Part shown: one piece after another, positions 1-10,639 of the stretch
Layout: every line of letters begins with the position of its first letter
How positions within the stretch are numbered: position 1 is the stretch's first letter
From: Gari tellinella
Taxonomy: Eukaryota; Mollusca; Bivalvia; Cardiida; Psammobiidae
Length of the DNA stretch: 64,000 bases
Direction of reading: 5' to 3'
NCBI GenBank assembly: GCA_922989275.2
Contig: OV277857.1
Coordinates: 50,011,083-50,075,082 of the forward strand
Translations under genes and position numbers: made by a program
Notes under the pieces: generated by a model
What the model was told of the DNA's origin: nothing
Database searches by the model: none
Seen by the model: only the letters and a program-made list of their open reading frames with translations

Positions 1-626
1 ATTAGTTTGTTTCATGTCAAGGCTGTCAACAGTATAGCAGACATTAGTTTGTTTAATGTCAAGGCTGTCAACAGTATAGCAGACATTAGTTTGTTTAATG
101 TCAAGGCTGTCAACAGTATAGCATACATTAGTTTGTTTAATGTCAAGGCTGTCAACAGTATAGCAGACATTAGTTTCTTTAATGTCAAGGCTGTCAACAG
201 TATAGTAGACATTAGTTTCTTTAATGTCAAGGCTGTCAACAGTATAGCAGACATTAGTTTGTTTAATGTCAAGGCTGTCAACAGTATATTAGACATTAGT
301 TTGTTTCATGTCAAGGCTGTCAACAGTATAGCAGACATTAGTTTCTTTAATATCAAGGCTGTCAACAGTATAGTAGACATTAGTTTGTTTAATGTCAAGG
401 CTGTCAACAGTATAGCAGACATTAGTTTGTTAAATGTCAAGTCTGTCAACAGTATAGCAAGCTTTAGTTTGTGCAGTGTCAAGGATGACAACAGATAGCA
501 GATATCAGTTTGCAAAGTCAATACTGTCAACAGTTTAGCAGACATTAGTTTGTTTAATGTCAAGGCTGCCATCAGTAGTGCAAGCTCTGGTTTGTGAAAA
601 GCCAAGGCTGTCATCAATACAGCAGA
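1..626. repeat. Minisatellite 1, 42-bp unit
   Basis: About 15 head-to-tail copies of a 42-bp unit (attagtttgtttaatgtcaa, then ggctgtcaacagtatagcagac). The first eleven are nearly identical; those beyond about 460 are diverged and one is 39 bp. The array starts outside the window. Because 42 is a multiple of three, both strands carry open frames with a 14-residue period; I do not regard them as genes. The array lies in a CPSF2 intron. Confidence 0.97.
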
Positions 627-627
627 T

Positions 628-807
628 ATTACCGTGCCCCCTCTCCATGATAAGATCCACTTGGAGACAAAAATGTGTTTTGTTCAGAGAAAGTTGTTCC
701 AGGGAGGGAAAATTAAACATAATCATTCTTGTTTGAACAACAGTGGCAAGCATTATTTGAAAGAGGGAAACTTTATTTGGAAGGTTGTTGTAGGGAGGGA
801 GCAGGTA
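628..807. mobile_element. Family H MITE remnant inside minisatellite 1
   Basis: The segment has family H ends (gtgccccctctcc at left, gttgtagggagggagcagg at right) and the internal block ggagacaaaaatgtgt, typical of that family. Minisatellite sequence resumes at about 826-902, so the MITE landed in the array. The central hairpin is missing. Confidence 0.7.
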
Positions 808-825
808 TTAGTTTAAGCTATGCCA

Positions 826-902
826 AGGCGAGGCAGTCAACAGTATAGCAGACATTAGTTTGTGCAGTGTCAAAGCTGCCAACAACGTAGCCTGTGCAAT
901 GT
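826..902. repeat. Diverged tail of minisatellite 1
   Basis: Fragments of the 42-bp unit (gtcaacagtatagcagacat, then ttagtttgtgcagtgtc) reappear to the right of the family H remnant. Confidence 0.75.
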
Positions 903-1128
903 CAATACAAACTTGTTCATATGAAAAATAATGAGATTTTCAATGGAATATATGCATGACAATTTGCAAATAGAGAAAGACCATTCAACTTGTTTGTTCT
1001 GTTGGATATATTGGTTAGATTAAAAGGGTACTCTTAATATGACAGATCATGTTGAATATCAAGGCCAGTCAGTGTCTCTAATGTTTAACCCTTGCGATAC
1101 TTGAAATGGCTACGTACATACTTAACAA

Positions 1129-1191
1129 TCAGTGTAGATCATGATCAGAGGGCTCCTTCAGGAGCCCTCTGATCATGCTCTATACTGTTAA
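1129..1191. mobile_element. Core W hairpin (family C-like)
   Basis: An inverted repeat around gagggctccttcaggagccc, with cagtgtagatcatgatc at left and the matching gatcatgctctatactg at right. It is the hairpin core of family C, with poorly preserved ends. Apart from it and a weak core Y remnant at about 1543-1622, I see nothing in 903-1760. Confidence 0.75.
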
Positions 1192-1762
1192 TCATATATT
1201 TCAAGTAATCTTTTAAAAAAGGCATTGTTCATCGATGAAAATAGGTCATTCATTAATAAATGGAAGTGTTGATTTGAAAATTCAGAAATGTAAGGATTAT
1301 CTTGTAGTAATCTCATCTTGGTGTGTGGGTGATTAAGCTGTCATGAGAATTAATATTTCCCCAATGGTTTGGCAAAAAGCAATTAGTAATAATGATAAAA
1401 ATGTGCTGAGATTGATAACAGTGATAATTTCATTTTTTGCTCACGTCCACAAGTTGATGCTGGATGTTTCTATCGTGGCGTTTGAAGCAGTAATCTGTCA
1501 TATAAAAAAAAAATAGGAAATATTCTGTGTTTAAGAAAGGTGGCTGCTTAAAGCAGGCTGAAAGAAAAGCAAAAAGCTTCTTCAGGGGCTTACTGCTTTA
1601 CTTTAAGTTTACTTTAAGAAGCATCATGTTAAGATATACAGTATGAAAGATCCATATGGCACTGAACCGAAGGTTTAGTATCAGGATGAAAATGACTGTT
1701 TCTATGAGGAATAGGCAAAGATATTGAATGGTTCAACCCAGAAAATCAAGCCATTGTTTTAT

Positions 1763-2006
1763 CTCATTCATCCCTGAAACTTTTAATGGACAATTCTAGT
1801 TTGCAAGAAAGGCTGGTCCATTTTCGACTATTTAGTGTTGATTTTTATAATATTTTACAAAGTTACAAACAGTGAAGACCCTGATCAGAGGGCTCCTGCA
1901 GGAGCCCTCTGATCAGGGACTTCACTGTTTGTATAAAGCAAGTGTACTCTTCACAGGTACACTTTTGGTAAAGAGACGCATATATGCGTCACTAGGGCTC
2001 AATGAG
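1763..2006 (-). mobile_element. Family C TTAA MITE with core W
   Basis: Reverse orientation. The left end is ctcattcatccctgaaac, the hairpin is cagtgaagaccctgatcaga with gagggctcctgcaggagccc at its centre, and the right end is gcgtcactagggctcaatga, followed by gTTAA. From 2011 to about 2488 I see only unremarkable AT-rich intron sequence. Confidence 0.8.
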
Positions 2007-2488
2007 TTAAGTGGTTGTCAGAATATGGTTTTGCCTACATTTATTAGATAATTAATGCTTCCAGTTTTAATTCATCAAGTATTGGAATGCATGAACATTA
2101 TTAAGTACAGAAATCTGATTTCATTTACAGATAAAGAATCTTTAATAACGTATTACAATTAAAATTACTATGAATGCAATTTGTTTAAAGATTATGATTT
2201 GAATGAAAATTAAATTTGACTGGCATATCAAACAAATATTTCCATAAGGTCTAATTTGCTTCATATTTATTCCAACTTCACTAATTAAAATTCAGATTAA
2301 AACATTATTAATGGCATAATAATAAAGGAAATTTGTATTACATGTACATGTATGTTGATGCAGCACATTGGAAGCTGTATTTATATAGCACCAGATGGGA
2401 CCTCAAGAAAAGATAAACCATGTAAAATTATTGTAAACTAAATGCTATAGCATTATATTTATATTGCATTATTCCCAATGTAAGATTT

Positions 2489-4085
2489 CTTTGTAAAGTA
2501 CAATGACCATTTTGTTTCTATGGGAGATATATTTGTATAGCACTATCACCATTTTGTCGCTATGGAAGATGTATTTGTATAACACTATGACCATGTTGCC
2601 TCTATGGAAAATGTATGTGTAAAGTACAATGACCATTTTGTCTCTATTGAAGATGCATTTGTATAACACTATGACCAATTTGTTTCTATGGAAGATGCAT
2701 TTGTATAACACTATGACCATTTTGTCCCTATGGAAGATGCATTTGTATAACACTATGACCATTTTGTCTCTATGGAAGATGCATTTGTATAACACTATGA
2801 CCATTTTGTCCCTATGGAACATACATTTGTATAACACTAAGACCATTTTGTCCCTATGGAAGATGCATTTGTATAACACTATGACCATGTTGCCACTATG
2901 GAAGATGCATTTGTATAACACTAACACCATTTTGTCTCTATGGAAGATACATTTGTATAACACTATGACCATGTTGCCACTATGGAAGATGCATTTGTAT
3001 AACACTAACACCATTTTGTCCCTATGGAAGATGCATTTGTATAACACTATGACCATTTTGTCCCTATGGAACATACATTTGTATAACACTATGACCATGT
3101 TGTCCCTATGGAACATACATTTGTATAACACTAAGACCATTTTGTCCCTATGGAAGATGCATTTGTATAACACTATGACCATTTTGTCCCTATGGAACAT
3201 ACATTTGTATAACACTAAGACCATTTTGTCCCTATGGAAGATGCATTTGTATAACACTATGACCATTTTGTCCCTATGGAAGATGCATTTGTATAACACT
3301 ATGACCATTTTGTCCCTATGGAACATACATTTGTATAACACTAAGACCATTTTGTCCCTATGGAAGATGCATTTGTATAACACTAAGACCATTTTGTCCC
3401 TATGGAAGATGCATTTGTATAACACTATGACCATTTTGTCTCTATGGAAGATACATTTGTATAACACTAAGACCATTTTGTCCCTATGGAAGATGCATTT
3501 GTATAACACTATGACCATTTTGTCTCTATGGAAGATACATTTGTATAACACTATGACCATTTTGTCCCTATGGAACATACATTTGTATAACACTAAGACC
3601 ATTTTGTCCCTATGGAAGATGCATTTGTATAACACTAAGACCATTTTGTCCCTATGGAAGATGCATTTGTATAACACTATGACCATTTTGTCTCTATGGA
3701 AGATACATTTGTATAACACTATGACCATGTTGCCACTATGGAAGATGTATTTGTACAGCACTATCACCAATTTGCCTTTATGAAAGACATTTTTATAGCA
3801 CTACTGGTATTTTACCATGTTGTTTTTATGGAAGACATATATATTTATATAGCACTATGACCATGCTGTCTTTATAAAATATTTCCTTGTATAGCACTGT
3901 GACCATGTGCCACTATGGAAGATACATTTGTATAGCACCAAGACAATGTTGCCACTATGGAAAACATATTTGTATAGCACTATGACCATGTTGCTTCAAT
4001 ATGGAAGACATACAGTCCTGTGACCATTTTGCCTGTATGGAAAATGTATCAAATTGTTATAGCACTATGACCATTTTGCCTTAAT
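2489..4085. repeat. Minisatellite 2, 42-bp unit
   Basis: Roughly 38 tandem copies of a 42-bp unit of the form tatggaagatgcatttgtat followed by aacactatgaccattttgtccc. Copies from about 2650 to 3760 are nearly identical; both flanks are diverged. Linked variants alternate (gatgc or catac; tatgacc or taagacc), hinting at higher-order units. The array is open in frame on both strands only because its unit is 14 codons long. It shares no sequence with minisatellite 1 although the unit length is the same. Confidence 0.97.
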
Positions 4086-4222
4086 GAACTAGATGTCACA
4101 GTACACTGCAGTATATTTACTGTGCAAACAAAATATCAAAATACTGATTAATGAACAAAAGGTCAAAATGAACTGCAATATTTAAATATACACAACAACT
4201 CATAAAACATTTTTCATTTCAG

Positions 4223-4390
4223 GTTGTACTTTGCAGTCAGCCAGACCTACAGAGTGGGTTTTCCCGTGATTTATTTGTGGCCTGGTGTGGGAACCCAAAG
4301 AACAGCATCATATTGACCAACAGAACCTCACCTAAGACCCTTACACGATGGCTGATGGACCACCCAGACAACAAAACAGTCACACTAGAG
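4223..4390 (+). CDS. CPSF2: CPSF2 (CPSF100) coding exon A, beta-CASP region
   Basis: This exon encodes 56 residues beginning [18 protein letters not shown] and containing [17 protein letters not shown]. From memory this matches the animal CPSF2 segment VVLASQPDLECGFSRDLF...[16 protein letters not shown]2 is the catalytically inactive partner of the CPSF73 endonuclease in the nuclear complex that cleaves pre-mRNA before polyadenylation; this stretch lies in its beta-CASP fold. The acceptor is ttttcatttcag and the donor is gag|gtaagt. The exon is in phase 0 at both ends. The ATG downstream of the acceptor is not a start, because homology runs to the splice site. The metallo-beta-lactamase half of the protein lies upstream, outside the window. 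A family A MITE starts 11 bp after the exon. Confidence 0.96.
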
Positions 4391-4401
4391 GTAAGTTTTA
4401 T

Positions 4402-4647
4402 CCCATTACCCCATAAATACGCCTTTTTACGCCTTTCATTAATTTTTCCTCTGAAAAATAAAGATGATATTTATACAATTATGAATATGTATTATAAGAA
4501 AATATGTTCTTGTTCTAGCACATATGATAGCTTATAGCAGGCTGAAAGTAAAGCAGAATGTGCCTTAAGGCACATTCTGCTTTCCTTTCAACCGGCTTTT
4601 AGTGGTCATGTATATTCAATACTAGAAACAGGCTATTGGGTAATGGG
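4402..4647. mobile_element. Family A MITE with core Y, TTAT duplication
   Basis: The ends are CCCATTACCCCATAAATACG and attgggtaatggg. The core is the Y hairpin with centre gtgccttaaggcac. TTAT on both sides is a variant of the usual TTAA target duplication. It starts 11 bp after the donor of CPSF2 exon A. Confidence 0.9.
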
Positions 4648-4707
4648 TTATAGGGGATGTACATAGGACATGTCAGGAATATACTGTACATGTATACCCT
4701 CTTTTAA

Positions 4708-4956
4708 CCAATTCCCCATTGATACGTCTTTTTAAGCCTCTAATTTATTCCTCCATTGAAACAAATAGTTCTAATTTATACACTTATATAAACATGTATG
4801 TATTACATGAAAAGCATTCTATTTTCTAGCAGGTTGTAGCTTAAAGCAGGCTGAGAGTAAAGCAGAATGCGCCTTAAGGCGCATTCTGCTTTACTTTCAA
4901 CCTTCTTTAAGTAGTCTCCTGTCTTCAAAACTAGAAACAGGCTGTGTGGGAATGGC
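4708..4956. mobile_element. Family A MITE with core Y
   Basis: TTAA flanks both sides. The hairpin centre is gcgccttaaggcgc, so this neighbour of the preceding copy differs from it in both arms together. Confidence 0.88.
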
Positions 4957-5030
4957 TTAAACACTCTTCCCCTACCCCCAAAAACGTGACCAACAAAGTA
5001 CTGATTTAACTAAATACTATTTCATTTAAC

Positions 5031-5260
5031 CCTTTCACCATTAGCTTATTTATAGAATTAAATACAGATTGTTGCATTATCAGGCTGAAAGAAAAGCAGA
5101 ATTCTGCTTTACTTTTAAGTTTGCTAAATTATGCTACCATATGCTTAGATAAAGGAAACAATTCTTATGGTACATATTCATGACTGTATACAATGGAATT
5201 ATTTTCTTTAGTGGAGGAATACTTATTAAAGTAAAAAAGGCATATCTTTTGCCTCATGGG
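5031..5260. mobile_element. Family A MITE with deleted core
   Basis: Ends ccctttcaccattag and gcctcatggg with TTAA/TTAT flanks. The hairpin is shortened to gcagaattctgc. Confidence 0.7.
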
Positions 5261-5802
5261 TTATAAACTGAAACATTGATCAAATGTTTTGGACTTTGCA
5301 ATGTCCCCGAGTGGCATTTATTTGCAAGATAAACCAGAAAACAACATTTTTATGACCTGTCTACAATTATTTTTATCCTGTCTTAATCTGCCACCTGTCT
5401 ACAACAACATGTTTTTAAAGCATCCAAAAGTACATACATAAGGAAATGGTAAGGTGCTTTAGTGGAGGAAAAAGTTAGGTACCTAGGATGAAAGAATTAT
5501 CTAGTACAAAATCGCTGACTTTCTAGTGCAATAAACTCCACTTTAAACGATATTTTGGGGGACCTTGAAATAAATATGGTTGAATTGGAGAATCGTTAAA
5601 GGCAATTTTAAGTATCAGAAATGCATTTTCAGCCTTTAAAATGAGGACAAATGAATTTACCCCGTCCAGGATTACATTTTTATGACAAGGTCTCTTTAAA
5701 GACTCTGACATAACAGGAAATAACATCTCATTGATAAAATAGTTCCTCCTTTTTAGAGAGTGTTGACTCTTAGCATGATAGCGTAGAAAACATGATAACC
5801 TT

Positions 5803-5866
5803 TGCAAACAGTTTTGATTCTGATGAGACACCGCGTAACGCGGCGTCTCATCAGAATCAAAACTGT
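5803..5866. mobile_element. Core X hairpin (family E-like)
   Basis: An inverted repeat of aaacagttttgattctgatg around gacaccgcgtaacgcggcgtc. The flanks 5267-5790 and 5880-6140 contain no gene that I can support; open frames there read through the hairpin. Confidence 0.8.
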
Positions 5867-6147
5867 TTGACACTCAGACCCTGTTTTATAAAGAAATTAA
5901 GAAAATTTTGTTTTTGGAAGAGTAGCAGACGACAATTGTTGCAGAAGACAAAAAAATACCCAGCATGCAAAGTAAAAAGATTGTAATCAAATGATTGTAA
6001 CACAGTAATGAAATAATGTTGGTAAATAATGTACTGTATATAATGTACTGACTGAACTGTTACCAGATTGTTGATGTGTGTGATACCATTTGTATGTCTT
6101 GCTTCACATAATGTAGGTAAAATCTCTCCTTACCATACAATCTTTAA

Positions 6148-6551
6148 CCCATTACTCCATAGCCTGTTTCTAAGTTTGAAGACAGGTCACTACTTAACCC
6201 TTAGCCTGCCAAATAAATTGTCGTCTGCTATATTTCTCGTCTGCTTCAAGTTTCAAAGTGCTTCAAAGTTGCTCAAAGTTGCTGAAAATGTTGTCCGAGT
6301 GTCAAACAGCTTGGATCCGGATGAGACGCCGAGTTACTCGGCGTCTCATCCGGATCCAAGCTGTTTGCATATGGAGCTATAGTCGCGACTGGCAGGCTAA
6401 GGGTTAAAACAGGTTTAAGTAAAGCTGCCATCTGTTAGGATATAGAAAATAATTCTTATGCATGCATATTTGTGACTGTATAAAATTGAACTATTTTCTT
6501 CAGGGAAGGATTGAATTAAAGGCATAAAGTGCATATTTATGGAGAAATGGG
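6148..6551. mobile_element. Family A MITE split by a nested TTAA element
   Basis: The left end cccattactccatagcctg and right end ggagaaatggg belong to one family A copy. A 206-bp family E element has inserted at the left TTAA of its core Y, and host sequence resumes as aacaggtttaagtaaagc. Confidence 0.85.
6198..6403. mobile_element. Family E TTAA element (206 bp), intact
   Basis: Perfect terminal inverted repeats CCCTTAGCCTGCC and GGCAGGCTAAGGG are flanked by TTAA duplications. The X-type hairpin is cagcttggatccggatgaga around cgccgagttactcggcg. It is about 97-98% identical to the copy at 23372-23577 (five differences by eye) and the same length. The TTAA target and short ends suggest a piggyBac-like mobiliser (inference). 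Confidence 0.93.
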
Positions 6552-6683
6552 TTACTACGACAATATATAGCCTACTTTTACCACACAATTAGGAAGGGAC
6601 AAGAATGGTTTTGTATTATTGAAACAAACTTCCTGACAATATTCATTGAAATCTGAATTATAGAATGTTTTTTCAATATGTAG

Positions 6684-6787
6684 GTTCGACGAAGACTAAA
6701 GCTGGAAGGATCTGATTTGGAAGACTATATGAACAAGAAGAAGGAGAAAGAAGCAGAGGAAGCCAAGAAAAAGTCAGCTGAGCAAGG
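6684..6787 (+). CDS. CPSF2: CPSF2 coding exon B, charged linker
   Basis: The exon encodes VRRRLKLEGSDLEDYMNK and then a Lys/Glu-rich stretch ending SAEQ plus two bases. It corresponds to VKLEGKELEEYLEKEK... in vertebrate CPSF2. The acceptor is tttcaatatgtag. The donor is caagg|gtgtgt, chosen because the two leftover bases GG join T of the next exon to give Gly and keep the frame. The segment is highly charged and probably helical, linking the beta-CASP region to the acidic linker. Confidence 0.93.
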
Positions 6788-6933
6788 GTGTGTAGAGAGA
6801 ATACTTTATAAAAAATTATTATCATTATGTCCAGTACAAACCCTGATCAGAATCTCCTTCAGCATCCCTCTGATCGGGATCTTCACTGTTTGCATAGGAC
6901 TTATTGTACTCTTTGCACATACACTTTCTGTAA

Positions 6934-8044
6934 TGCTAGGTTCACACCAACGGCGAATGCCGCGCTTTAAATCGGCGAGCAAAGCGTCGTCATTTTTGTT
7001 AACTTTTCAAAAAATATCACGATCTCTTACGCTCTGATAAGCTCTGATACGCTCTGATACGAATTGGTTGCCGCTTTGGGACGAATTATTTCCCGACTTG
7101 TTACGGTTCCTCTTGCTTTGGTCCCGCTTTCATCAGGCTTTGTTACGCTTGAAGTCACGCTTTAATAAGCTTTATTACACTTTATTACCCTTTGATGCGA
7201 TTATGGCGCTTTAAATCAAGCTCTGATATGATTATTAAGCTTTGTTGTGCATTGTTACGCTCTGTTCAGCTCTGTTACGGATTGGAAACTGTCAAGATCG
7301 CCGATTTCATGCCGATTTTTATCCAGAGCCTACATAAAGATGCAGAAGTTCCAAACTATCATTGCATCTTTGACTCCAGAACACGATGGCAGAACAACAA
7401 GATCCATTAGTTCCAGATGAACCAGAGCATGATCTATCTGAAGAAGACATGATGTTTGTCTCCTTGTTGTATAACTACATCCTAGCCAATGAAAGCGTGA
7501 AAGAGCGTGATAGAGCGTGAAGAAACTTGCCAAGCGTAACAAAGCCTAACAAAACGTGTCAATCCTTGATCGAAGCATCTCAATTCGTGGGAAAGCGTGA
7601 GAGTCCTTCATGAAAACGTAACAAATCGTGTCAGATCTTGATGAAAGTGTCTGACCTCGTGTCAGATCTTCGTGCCAGATCGTAACAAATCTTGAGACAG
7701 CTTAACGAAGCGTGTCAAGTGGTGACAGACCGCGAAGACTTGGGTCCCCGCTTTGAACCAAGCTCTGTTAAGCTTTCCTACGCTTTGAGTCAAGCTTTGC
7801 TGAGCTTTGTTATGCTTTGTTAAGCTTTGATAAGCTTTGATACGCCCTAGGCGCTTTAATCAATTCGTGACAGAGCGCCCCAAATTTTTAAACAGTTTAA
7901 AAAAATTGGGCGCTCTTGCCGAATGTCCCGCTTTACTCCAAGCTTTCCCACGATGTATTACGACCCTGACGCTTTAATCAAGCTTTGTTACGCTTTGGTG
8001 CCGCTTTAAAGCGCCATCAAAGCGCCGTTGGTGTGAACCTAGCA
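6934..8044. mobile_element. 1.1-kb Harbinger-like deletion derivative
   Basis: Terminal inverted repeats TGCTAGGTTCACACCAACGG and its complement are perfect over at least 22 bp and flanked by a TAA duplication (6931-6933 and 8045-8047). Removing the element restores the host tract. A 3-bp TWA target fits PIF/Harbinger transposons. The interior is a patchwork of degenerate 'agctttgttacgctttg' motifs, in forward orientation at 7020-7290, reversed at 7500-7740 and forward again at 7740-8010. A short unique coding-like segment survives in the middle. Confidence 0.85.
7386..7520 (+). pseudogene. Possible N-terminal remnant of a Harbinger-type protein
   Basis: An ATG-started 44-codon frame reads MAEQQDPLVPDEPEHDLSEE, then DMMFVSLLYNYILANE, and runs into the reversed tgaaagagcg repeats and a stop. 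It is the only non-repetitive part of the 1.1-kb element. The composition and the YNYxLxxE-like end recall starts of PIF/Harbinger transposases, but this is a weak resemblance; it could be unrelated captured sequence. Confidence 0.35.
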
Positions 8045-8338
8045 TAAGGGACACATACATGCATGACAAGGGTTTAAATGTTTAATGTATTTAGTGGGAA
8101 AGAATGTTTTGCCTTGTAGCAGAAAACCTTTCTAGTTAATGCCATGTTATATACATGTATGTTTAACAAATAACTGCTGTGGTGAAGACATTATTCTTTC
8201 CCATAAACAAGGAGCCAAAATGCAATGAAACAATGTAGAAGAAAACTGAATAAACCGTTGACAATTCAAGTTTGAGTGGCAACCCGCTTGGAGCCTGACC
8301 AGATGCAGAATACTGTAACTCTGCATATGGGGCCTGTT

Positions 8339-8581
8339 TTATAAAACTTTGTACGACAAATGTTGTTGTAAGTCAGATAATGAAAGTCTCAATAATCATT
8401 TATTTCTCCATCTAATCCTGTCTTGTGACTTGACATCTCTTTTGAATGGTCTTGAAAAGACGACTCCAAAGAGATGTCACAAGACAGGAAATAGAGTGAT
8501 AGAGAAATCAGAAATTAAATGTATTTTAAAGTTTTAACTTACAACCGTTTTGGTCGTAGGAAGTTTTATGAAAGGGGCCCC
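8339..8581. mobile_element. Family M palindromic MITE (GGGGCC ends)
   Basis: The ends are ggggcctgttttataaaac and gttttatgaaaggggcccc. Inside are tgtacgacaaatgttg and, near the centre, cctgtcttgtgacatctc paired with its complement. The element is nearly palindromic over its whole length and matches the copy at 21632-21874. Confidence 0.85.
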
Positions 8582-8710
8582 TGATCTAGTTCCAAACAGA
8601 TTGCAATGGGTATCATTGTTTTATTACAAGCATGATTATTTGAAAATAAAAGTGTTTTCCCACTGTTTAGTTATATAATCTTATAACCATGACTTCATCT
8701 GTTTAGAATA

Positions 8711-8918
8711 CTGTATAGTTCCTCTCTATTACGACCACTAGAACAAAGGCTAATTAATGGTTTATATAGACAGGTGACAGCTTAAAGCAAGGTGACAGTA
8801 AAACACACAGCTCCTTCTGTTTTACTGTCACCTTGCTTTAAGCAGTCACCTGTTGTAAACACCTAATAATTCACACAATTTAGTGGACGTAATACGGTAA
8901 TAGAAAGGTTTTACTCTA
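8711..8918. mobile_element. Family G MITE with core Z
   Basis: The ends are tcctctctattacgaccac and gacgtaatacggtaatagaaaggttttac (degenerate). The hairpin is cttaaagcaaggtgacag with arms reading gtaaaacacacagctcc and its near complement. TA-type ends resemble Tc1/mariner MITEs. Confidence 0.82.
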
Positions 8919-9082
8919 TAAGTTTTGTTTTTGTTATGTGATTCGAAAGAATCCCCATAGAGACACATTTTCAAACTTTTTTTTTCGGATAGAAATATCT
9001 TTTCATGCTTATACCATGTCTTAGGAATTATTTTCTACATTAGATGGCTGTTGACTTGCAATTTACTTTCAGTCTCTTTTAA

Positions 9083-9304
9083 CCCATTACCCCATACCCT
9101 GTTTCTATTTTTGAGGACTAATAGAGGTTAAAAGTATATAACAGAATGTGTCTTGGGTACATTCTGGTTTATTTTCTATCTCCTTTACTGTACACTATCA
9201 TCTGCTAGAATAGAACATATTTATGATATTTTTATGACTATATAAAGTGGAACTACTTTCTGCTATGGAGGAATAAAGCAAATGTGTATTTATAGCTTAG
9301 TGGG
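9083..9304. mobile_element. Family A MITE, core decayed
   Basis: The ends are cccattaccccataccctg and tagcttagtggg with TTAA on both sides. The right TTAA is shared with the adjacent family C element. Confidence 0.8.
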
Positions 9305-9308
9305 TTAA

Positions 9309-9512
9309 CTCTTTGAACCCTAGTCACGCATATATGCGTCATTTGCAAACAGTTTACCTGTGAGAAGTACACTTGTTAGGAGCCCTCTGATCAGGGTCTA
9401 CACTGTTTGTCATTTTGACATATATTGTAAAAATCAATCCTAAAAAGTAAAAAATGGACTCAACTAAATTGAAACTTAGAATTGTCCATTTGATGTTTTA
9501 GGGAGGAAAGGG
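9309..9512 (+). mobile_element. Family C MITE abutting a family A MITE
   Basis: The ends are ctctttgaaccctagtcac and agggaggaaaggg, flanked by TTAA. The core W hairpin has lost its left arm; gttaggagccctctgatcag remains. Confidence 0.82.
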
Positions 9513-9790
9513 TTAAGCAGCAGCCTGTCTTATACACTGACAACTAGCTATATGGGATAGCATTAAAAACTAGTAAATGCATTTCTTTGGTTACTATTCA
9601 GCTTAAAAACAGAAGGGGAGTCTATGATATAAGACGTTTTTGTCTTCCCGCAACATAAGAGGGTAAACAAGATAATTGAATTGCTTTTTTTGTCGGTGAT
9701 GACGACAAAGATGGAAAAAAAACTTTCGGATTTAGGTCTAATGTTGGTTTTTGTTTCACACATTTTCTCAATGCAATACTGAACCTTTAA

Positions 9791-10009
9791 CGCACTATGT
9801 AAATGTCTTCTGCAAAATTTGTCCTCTGGAACAATTCTCGAAATTTCCTTAAAGGCATTTTTCCCAAAATTATCATCAGTTTGTCAAACAGTTTGGATCT
9901 AGATGAGACGCCGAGTTACTCGGCGTCTCATCTTGATCCAAACTATTTGCAATAATTATAACAAATTTGCCAGCACTATATAACAAATTTGCCAGCACTG
10001 TGCCGAAGG
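9791..10009. mobile_element. Family E-like TTAA element with core X
   Basis: TTAA flanks it (cctTTAAcgcac at left, gaaggTTAAgc at right). The hairpin is aaacagtttggatctagatg around agacgccgagttactcggcg. It ends about 78 bp before CPSF2 exon C. Confidence 0.78.
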
Positions 10010-10087
10010 TTAAGCATTGTTTTTGCTTCTTCATAGCAGCGAGACATATCAGTCCACTGATTTTTTTGTTGTTTTTTGTTCATCCAG

Positions 10088-10196
10088 TGACCTTGATGAG
10101 TCGAGTGATGAGAGCGACCATGAGATGGAGGTGGACCCAATTACAGCAGTCGCCAGCACATCAAAAACAAAACATGACATCATTATCAAACAGGAG
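10088..10196 (+). CDS. CPSF2: CPSF2 coding exon C, acidic linker
   Basis: The exon completes a Gly codon and then reads DLDESSDESDHEMEVDP, followed by STSKTKHDIIIKQE. It matches the SSDESDIEEDI...AHKTKHDLMMKGE linker of vertebrate CPSF2. The acceptor follows a long T-rich tract (ttgttttttgttcatccag) and the donor is caggag|gtaagg, phase 0. The Ser/Asp/Glu cluster resembles casein kinase 2 targets, but that is inference. A family H MITE begins 22 bp downstream of the exon. Confidence 0.95.
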
Positions 10197-10218
10197 GTAA
10201 GGCATCGTGAATCTTATA

Positions 10219-10553
10219 CAGTGTTCCCTCCCTACAACCGCCCTCCCAACAACGAATCCCTCCTTACAAGGACTCATGCCGCAGTTCCCTAAATAAGACA
10301 ATTTTTTCTAACGCTTTTACTGCTGCAATATCGGCTGCCTAAATCGTCATTGCTGCTTTGTCTTAAAGTTGAATATGAGTGGACATTTTGATAGAACAAA
10401 TATAATGACGAATGAGAAACAGCCTGAATCTCATTACGCGGCATATAATCTTGATTCAAGCTGCTTGCAAATGTAAGCCCAGTTTTTCCCTCTCTATAAC
10501 AACTCCCTCCTAACAAAACACACAATCTTTGTCTCCCATTTGGTGTCGTTGTA
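10219..10553 (+). mobile_element. Family H MITE next to CPSF2 exon C
   Basis: It begins TA|CAGTGTTCCCTCCCTACAAC 22 bp after the exon donor, carries cagcctgaatctcattacgc as a decayed core X, and ends at gtgtcgttgta. Confidence 0.8.
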
Positions 10554-10639
10554 TTAACAATTCATACCCTAGTGCAGGACACCAGGTCCCAAGGAAATAA
10601 AGCTTTTGAGTTGAGTTTGAGATCATTCTCAAGCATTTG

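Larger units (their letters stand above)
6829..8075. mobile_element. Family C-like element hosting a 1.1-kb insertion
   Basis: The left part has the W hairpin remnant (caaaccctgatcag ... atcttcactgtttgcatagg) and the conserved tract reading ttgtactctttgcacatac. After the insertion the sequence resumes as aagggacacatacatgcatgac, the expected right part of family C. Confidence 0.7.

Noticed and set aside
7..617. Repetitive open frames in minisatellite 1
   Set aside because: Same reason: a 14-codon periodic frame on both strands without conserved flanks.
2469..3783. Long open frames of 384 and 433 codons on opposite strands
   Set aside because: They are produced by a 42-bp tandem repeat whose unit is a multiple of three and lacks stops. 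There is no non-repetitive coding sequence.
1..4085. CRISPR-like arrays
   Set aside because: Copies are head to tail without unique spacers, in a eukaryotic intron.
4277..4537. Open frame extending past the exon A donor
   Set aside because: Homology to CPSF2 stops at GAG|gtaagt. The downstream part is family A MITE sequence.
5523..5986. Open frames around 5523-5986
   Set aside because: They read through the core X hairpin on both strands, and many similar frames in the window come from the same repeat.
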